Assembly: GCA_965250275.1 (NCBI GenBank)
Contig: OZ252297.1
Span: 4,588,001 to 4,652,000 of the forward strand
Origin: G965250275 sp965250275
Lineage (GTDB): Bacteria > Pseudomonadota > Alphaproteobacteria > Rhodobacterales > Rhodobacteraceae
Reading direction: 5' to 3'
DNA length: 64,000 nucleotides
In this document: positions 59,968 to 64,000 of the stretch, in pieces
How the letters are laid out: each line of letters starts with the position of its first letter
Position numbering within the stretch: position 1 is the first letter of the stretch
Notes under the pieces: model-generated
The model's input: the letters and a program-made list of their open reading frames with translations, nothing else
What the model was told of the DNA's origin: nothing
Database searches by the model: none
Translations under genes and position numbers: made by a program

Positions 59968-62211
59968 TTAAGGTGGCGTAACCAGCTCCAGCGCCTGAAA
60001 CAGCTCATCAACCAAGCGCCGCGTGGCTTCACTGTCGGCCAACTGCGCCCGCGCGCCACCCAATGTTGCTTGCGCCGCACTGGGAGGCACCGGCGCCGCA
60101 AGCAACCGGGACAGCTTGCCGACCTCTGCGTAAACCGTACCGTCCGTGGTCTCGGTCAAAGCAGTATCACCTGCGTGCCAAATGGCTCGTGCCGCCGCAT
60201 CAACATCTCCCAACTCCCTTAGTGACTCTGCCGCATCGCCAAGTTGCCCGATGTCCAGAAGCGCATGGCTGCGCAACCGCTTCGCAGCAGCACCATCGAC
60301 ACCCGAAAGCTCGGCCATCGCCTGTTGCGGACGCCCAGAAACCAGTGCGATTTCAGCGTTCAGAAGGCTGCGGTCGGGAACAAATTGCATTTCGGTGGCG
60401 CGCATCGCGTCCGCTGCCGCCTCGGGAAATCCCAGAGCCAACAGTCTTTGCACCATTGGCACCCGGTCGCCTTCGGACATCGTCGCTGCGAAACTCCGGG
60501 GGTCCGCCAGCGCATGCCGCAGGAAACTCAGATCATCGCCCCGCCGGGTCAGAACACTGGCCAACCGGGCGTTTAAGTCAGTGGGTACAGCCTCTTCCCC
60601 AAGTCGCTCACTCAACGCAAAGGCAGGCGCGAAACTGCCTTGTTGTGCCAGCGCCAGCGCCCGGGCCGATTGCAATCGCGCCCAATCTGGAGTTCCGCGC
60701 CGTTCTGTCGCGTAGGTCGCCAGAAGCTCGACAGTTTCCGGCGGGACAGAGCCCCGATTTTGCCACGCCGTTTCGACCAGTTGGATCATCGCTTCGTGGG
60801 CGTGATCAGAGGGTGATTGTGCCAGGTCCTCAAGTTCGGATATCGCGTCCGCAACATTGCCATTCTGCGCGTCCAGTTCGGCCTGTGCCAGTGACATGGC
60901 GTCGTCTTGTCGCAACTCTGTGCGCTTCAGCGACAGCAAGACTTCTTCGGCGCCAGCCGCATCACCAAGGCGCATGAGCCTCCGACTGAACTCCGGGCCC
61001 AACAACCCGCGCAAATGGGTAGGCAATTTTACGAAGGCGCGCTTGGCCGCGTCCAGATTACCCCCGCGGAGCTCCTGGGCTGCATCACCGTGGTCCGCAG
61101 ACATCAATGACCAGAACGCGACATCCGAATCGCATCCTGTTTGCCCGCGGAAAGGTGTTGAACTTGAAGGGTTTTCGTCCAGAACATCAGCCAGAGCACC
61201 AAGGATTTCAACCTGCCGGGTCCCTGATGGTGCCATCGCCATGGCCTTGCGGGCCTCTGCGCCAAACCCAAAGAAAAGGTAAGTGCGCGCGAGCTGCAGG
61301 GCGCTTTCCTCTGTGACCACATCAAACTCACCCGTCAGGCCGCTGCGCGCTATGCTGATCTGCTCCGCAAAGGGACGCTCGTCTCCCCAGTTTTCAATGT
61401 CCAGCATCGTCGAGTCGAGACACACAACACCCGCCGGCCCATTGAATTTCAACTGCCCTGATAGAACAGTGTCACGATCCGCCGATGTCATGGCGGCAAC
61501 ACCGATCGACGCATCCTCGGTCGCGGTTACCTTGCCAGCAACCTCTGCTGTGTCGGTTCCATCTGGTCGGTCTGCCTCAGGCCGCCGGCGCAGCGCAGAC
61601 TCTGTCGGTTTCACAAGCCCCTGTGACGCCGCACGCGTGATCTGATCCAGCAATCGGGCTTCGACCAGTTGCAGTCCCGCGTCTGGCTGAACCTCCGGCA
61701 GGATATCGCGCGGGTGAATCGGCGGACGCGGATCGGCAACAGCAGCCGGTGTCGGCATCCATCGGGAATCGTGGTCATCGCTGGCCAAGTCAAATCGGTA
61801 TTGCCGGTCTGATGGTAGCCAAGGTAACCCGGTCCGTCGTCCTGCGGCACCAAGGTTCGGACGGATGTCGATAACGAGCAGCCCACTTTGTTCCAGACGG
61901 GCGGCGGCGCTGCAAGCGCATGCAAGCGTAAGAAGAACGGGAGCGCCCGGGCCGGCTTGACGAATGCCCTGCAATCGGTCGCGCCCAATGCGCCGAAACA
62001 AATCGCTTGGGTCAATCACACCTGCTGGCAAATCGATCGAAAGCGAAACGCTACGTCCGCGCTGCGCGAGGTTCCACCCGGTTTCCGGCGGAACACGAAA
62101 CACCAGACGTGTGAAGTCGCCGTGTTCGCCCGACCGGACGGTGATCGATTGGGACGCCGCCGCAGTGGCAAGCAGACAAAGCGCGAGTGCGGCGCAGACC
62201 AGCCCCCTCAT
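59968..62211 (-). CDS. Large periplasmic helical-repeat protein of the motility operon
   Basis: This 747-residue protein has a signal peptide (MRGLVCAALALCLLATAAASQS), then a beta-rich region of about 100 residues (ITVRSGEHGDFTRLVFRVPPETGWNLAQ) that resembles an AMIN-type domain, then a long alpha-helical solenoid (residues 280-740) with TPR-like helix pairs. No exact family is recognised. Its start overlaps the motA stop by four bases, and motE is upstream, so a role in stator function, like rhizobial MotC (the client of MotE), is plausible but inferred. Confidence 0.7.
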   Translation of the reverse strand: MRGLVCAALALCLLATAAASQSITVRSGEHGDFTRLVFRVPPETGWNLAQRGRSVSLSIDLPAGVIDPSDLFRRIGRDRLQGIRQAGPGAPVLLTLACACSAAARLEQSGLLVIDIRPNLGAAGRRTGLPWLPSDRQYRFDLASDDHDSRWMPTPAAVADPRPPIHPRDILPEVQPDAGLQLVEARLLDQITRAASQGLVKPTESALRRRPEADRPDGTDTAEVAGKVTATEDASIGVAAMTSADRDTVLSGQLKFNGPAGVVCLDSTMLDIENWGDERPFAEQISIARSGLTGEFDVVTEESALQLARTYLFFGFGAEARKAMAMAPSGTRQVEILGALADVLDENPSSSTPFRGQTGCDSDVAFWSLMSADHGDAAQELRGGNLDAAKRAFVKLPTHLRGLLGPEFSRRLMRLGDAAGAEEVLLSLKRTELRQDDAMSLAQAELDAQNGNVADAISELEDLAQSPSDHAHEAMIQLVETAWQNRGSVPPETVELLATYATERRGTPDWARLQSARALALAQQGSFAPAFALSERLGEEAVPTDLNARLASVLTRRGDDLSFLRHALADPRSFAATMSEGDRVPMVQRLLALGFPEAAADAMRATEMQFVPDRSLLNAEIALVSGRPQQAMAELSGVDGAAAKRLRSHALLDIGQLGDAAESLRELGDVDAAARAIWHAGDTALTETTDGTVYAEVGKLSRLLAAPVPPSAAQATLGGARAQLADSEATRRLVDELFQALELVTPP

Positions 62212-63077
62212 GCCGCGTCCAGTTTGACCGCGTTGAGCGCACTTTCGAGCTCCGAAAACCCTGGTCGCACCTGCGCAGGCGTGTTTTGGCGCCCCACCTC
62301 GATGCAGATCGGAGCTGGATGATTGTGCAGATTGGCGACAAGCACCTCGCGGATGAGAAAGTAAAAGTGATTGTCTTCTTCGACGACCATTTTCAGTTTT
62401 GCGGCAAAGGGACCGACAAACCCGTAAGCCAGAAAAACCCCCAGAAACGTGCCGACCAAAGCTCCACCGATCAGTTTGCCGAGAATCTCGGGAGGTTGGT
62501 CGATTGAGGCCATCGTTTTGATCACGCCGAGGACGGCTGCCACGATCCCCAGTGCGGGCAATCCGTCTGCCACTGTCTGCAGAGCATGGCTGGAATGCAT
62601 GGCCTGGTGGAAATTCGCATCCATTCTCTTTTCAAGAACTTCCTCAACCTGGTGCGGATCATCGTAGTTCATGATGGCCGAACGCAGGGTGTCACAGATC
62701 AACTCCACCGCTTCCCGGTCACTCTGAATCTTCGGGTATTTTCCAAAGATGTCCGATGTCTCCGGCGCTTCGATGTGTTGCTCAATGTCGACCGGGCTTT
62801 GATTGGCGACTCTGAGAAGAGCAAACAGAAGGCACAAAAGATCCTTGTAGTCGTCGGGTTTCCATTTGGGCCCTTTGAAGACTTTGCCCATATCACGCAG
62901 GGTGTGCTTGATCGCCGGCATGTCGTTACTGATGAGAAATGCGCCGATTGCGGCCCCACCGATCATGGTCATCTCGAATGGCAAAGACTTGAAGATGATC
63001 CCCATTTTGCCCCCGGCGGCCAGATAGCCACCGAAAACCATCACGAAGACCATCACGATGCCAACAATGCCAATCAT
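62208..63077 (-). CDS. motA: Flagellar motor stator protein MotA
   Basis: This 289-residue stator protein has four helices and a large cytoplasmic loop. It opens with MIGIVGIVMVFVMVFGGYLAAGGKMGIIFKSLPFEMTMIGGAAIGAF. The loop has the charged residues that face FliG (DDYKDLLCLLFALLR; SDREAVELICDTLRS), and the last two helices contain LPALGIVAAVLGVIKTM and IGGALVGTFLGVFLAYGFVGPFA. MotB is not encoded next to it in the window. It precedes the solenoid gene with an ATGA overlap. Confidence 0.96.
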   Translation of the reverse strand: MIGIVGIVMVFVMVFGGYLAAGGKMGIIFKSLPFEMTMIGGAAIGAFLISNDMPAIKHTLRDMGKVFKGPKWKPDDYKDLLCLLFALLRVANQSPVDIEQHIEAPETSDIFGKYPKIQSDREAVELICDTLRSAIMNYDDPHQVEEVLEKRMDANFHQAMHSSHALQTVADGLPALGIVAAVLGVIKTMASIDQPPEILGKLIGGALVGTFLGVFLAYGFVGPFAAKLKMVVEEDNHFYFLIREVLVANLHNHPAPICIEVGRQNTPAQVRPGFSELESALNAVKLDAA

Positions 63078-63155
63078 TCAAGCTCTCCCGGCTTTGGTTG
63101 TCGCACGCCCGACACTGGCCGATCAGCCGTTAAGAAACGCTGATCAGAACTGGAG

Positions 63156-63755
63156 TTATTCCGTTGGAACCCAGAAATTCCGGCCCGCCAGGACCACGCT
63201 GATGGAATACGCGGCCTGCGGGCTGAGACCGGCCATAACGCCGGCTGCAGCCTCAGGCCGCATCCGGGCCAGAAACCCTGCGGCAAACTCGGCTTCCATC
63301 TCCTCAAATAGGATCGCCGCATCTTTCGGTTTCATGTTTTCATAGACTGTGGTCAGGCGCTCAAGATCGGCTTCCGAAGCACCTTCGGCGCCTGCAAGTG
63401 TCGCGCGCAGCTGCGTTTCGGTTTCTTCGAGCGCCGTCATCTGGCGCTCGATGGCGGCCTCGGCAAGGGCCAACGCCACAAGGCGATCCTCGATTTCCTT
63501 TTCGCGTGCACGCAGAGAGGCGTCGCGTTCCATGAAGGCGCGCAACATGCCATCCAACTCGTCCGGCTCCCCAAGCGGGTACCCAGTCGGCATATCTTTT
63601 GTCTGTGGCGCTTCGCGTGCGAGCTCCTGCGCCAATGCCGGTCCTGCCTCGACCCCGACCCGAAGCAGCGCAGAACCGATCATCAACGATGAGATCAGCA
63701 GGAGCGCACCGCCGTGGCCTTTCGCGCTGGCGCTCTTTTTCGGACGTCGCTTCAC
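63156..63755 (-). CDS. motE: MotE-like flagellar periplasmic protein
   Basis: This 199-residue protein has a basic N-terminus and one hydrophobic segment (GGALLLISSLMIGSALLRVGVEA). A coiled-coil follows (about residues 70-120, SLRAREKEIEDRLVALALAEAAIERQMTALEETETQLRATL), and then a C-terminal MgtE-N-like domain (LERLTTVYENMKPKDAAILFEEMEAEFAAGFLARMRPEAAAGVMAGLSPQAAY). That layout matches MotE of rhizobia, a chaperone for periplasmic MotC. It lies 78 bp before motA and overlaps the upstream gene by four bases. Confidence 0.82.
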   Translation of the reverse strand: MKRRPKKSASAKGHGGALLLISSLMIGSALLRVGVEAGPALAQELAREAPQTKDMPTGYPLGEPDELDGMLRAFMERDASLRAREKEIEDRLVALALAEAAIERQMTALEETETQLRATLAGAEGASEADLERLTTVYENMKPKDAAILFEEMEAEFAAGFLARMRPEAAAGVMAGLSPQAAYSISVVLAGRNFWVPTE

Positions 63756-64000
63756 TTTTCCAACTCCATGTCAGGGCGCGGGTGTCGCATGAACATTGGG
63801 ATGTCCGGATCACCGGAAGGAACCGAAACGGCATCGCCCTCATCGGTCGGCGCGTCGCTGGGCAGGTCGTGCAGTGAAGCCATCATTAACTCCAGCCGGC
63901 CGGCGACTGCCTCAGCCCGAACGGTCAGATCATCCAGGGCATCGCTTGAGCCCAAAGAGATTTTCTGCGCCGTAGCCAATGTCGCGTTCAACTCGTCGAC
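63752..64000 (-). CDS. C-terminal fragment of an unrecognised flagellar-cluster gene
   Basis: The frame is open to the right edge of the window, so only about the last 82 codons are seen. A TTG at 63991 is in frame but need not be the start. The fragment is helical at first (LNATLATAQKISLGSSDALDDLTVRAEAVAGRLELMMASLHDLP) and then acidic and disordered, with no domain I recognise. Its stop overlaps the motE start by four bases, so it belongs to the same motility operon. Confidence 0.55.
   Translation of the reverse strand, partial: VDELNATLATAQKISLGSSDALDDLTVRAEAVAGRLELMMASLHDLPSDAPTDEGDAVSVPSGDPDIPMFMRHPRPDMELEK

Noticed and set aside
1..64000. tRNA, rRNA, CRISPR arrays, insertion sequences or prophage
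   Set aside because: No cloverleaf-like tRNA ends, no regular spaced repeats, no transposase or integrase frames were found in the gaps or frames; short ncRNAs cannot be excluded by eye.

Overview
The window looks like a chromosomal segment of a marine Rhodobacterales (Roseobacter-group) alphaproteobacterium. The evidence is its moderately high GC, a flagellar cluster carrying FlaF, FlbT and MotE (alphaproteobacterial specialities), a DUF1217 protein, an IalB-family protein, Hint_2 proteins and the gene order. I see no rRNA, tRNA, CRISPR array, insertion sequence or prophage. Nearly all assignments come from motifs and family recognition by eye, not from a database search.

Left part (1-16900), core metabolism: the end of a serine/threonine-type phosphatase gene; a tripartite tricarboxylate transporter tctC-tctB-tctA; the whole phosphorylated serine pathway (serC-serA on the minus strand, serB on the plus strand with an AI-2E family membrane protein gene between); a type II-like asparaginase; small envelope proteins (IalB family, DUF805, LprI-like); an AhpD-like protein; rlmN followed by a DsbA-like thioredoxin; a LOG-family hydrolase; a serine/threonine dehydratase; and dapD.

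Middle (16900-30100): two unrecognised proteins, then a minus-strand run of three unusual genes. These are a choice-of-anchor L/Hint protein, a second Hint-like protein that has lost the catalytic Cys (Ser instead), and a prokaryotic ionotropic-glutamate-receptor-like channel with a non-canonical selectivity filter. dapE, a GNAT acetyltransferase, a DUF2064 transferase, rnr, DUF1801, a GST, a WYL regulator and an MltB-like transglycosylase follow.

30100-43300 is a polyamine-type uptake and catabolism region. A minus-strand potA-potD-potB-potC-like operon (with oversized permeases), a class III aminotransferase and a GntR/FCD regulator face a second, plus-strand potF-G-H-I-like operon that ends in a PuuB-like FAD oxidoreductase. 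Stem-loops follow both binding-protein genes, and a 28-bp dyad lies upstream of the first operon.

43300-64000 is flagellar: flgD-fliK; flgJ-flgN; flagellin-flaF-flbT-DUF1217; fliI; flgB-flgC-fliE-fliQ-flgF-flgG-flgA-flgH-fliL; and, on the other strand, motE-motA-(periplasmic solenoid protein)-sltF-like-flhA-fliR-flhB-(FliJ-like). Three sites with the CtrA half-site geometry (TTAA-N7-TTAA type) sit at the main divergent or leader regions, which would fit CtrA control of motility. fliI appears to carry a frameshift near its 5' end. The last gene runs off the right edge.
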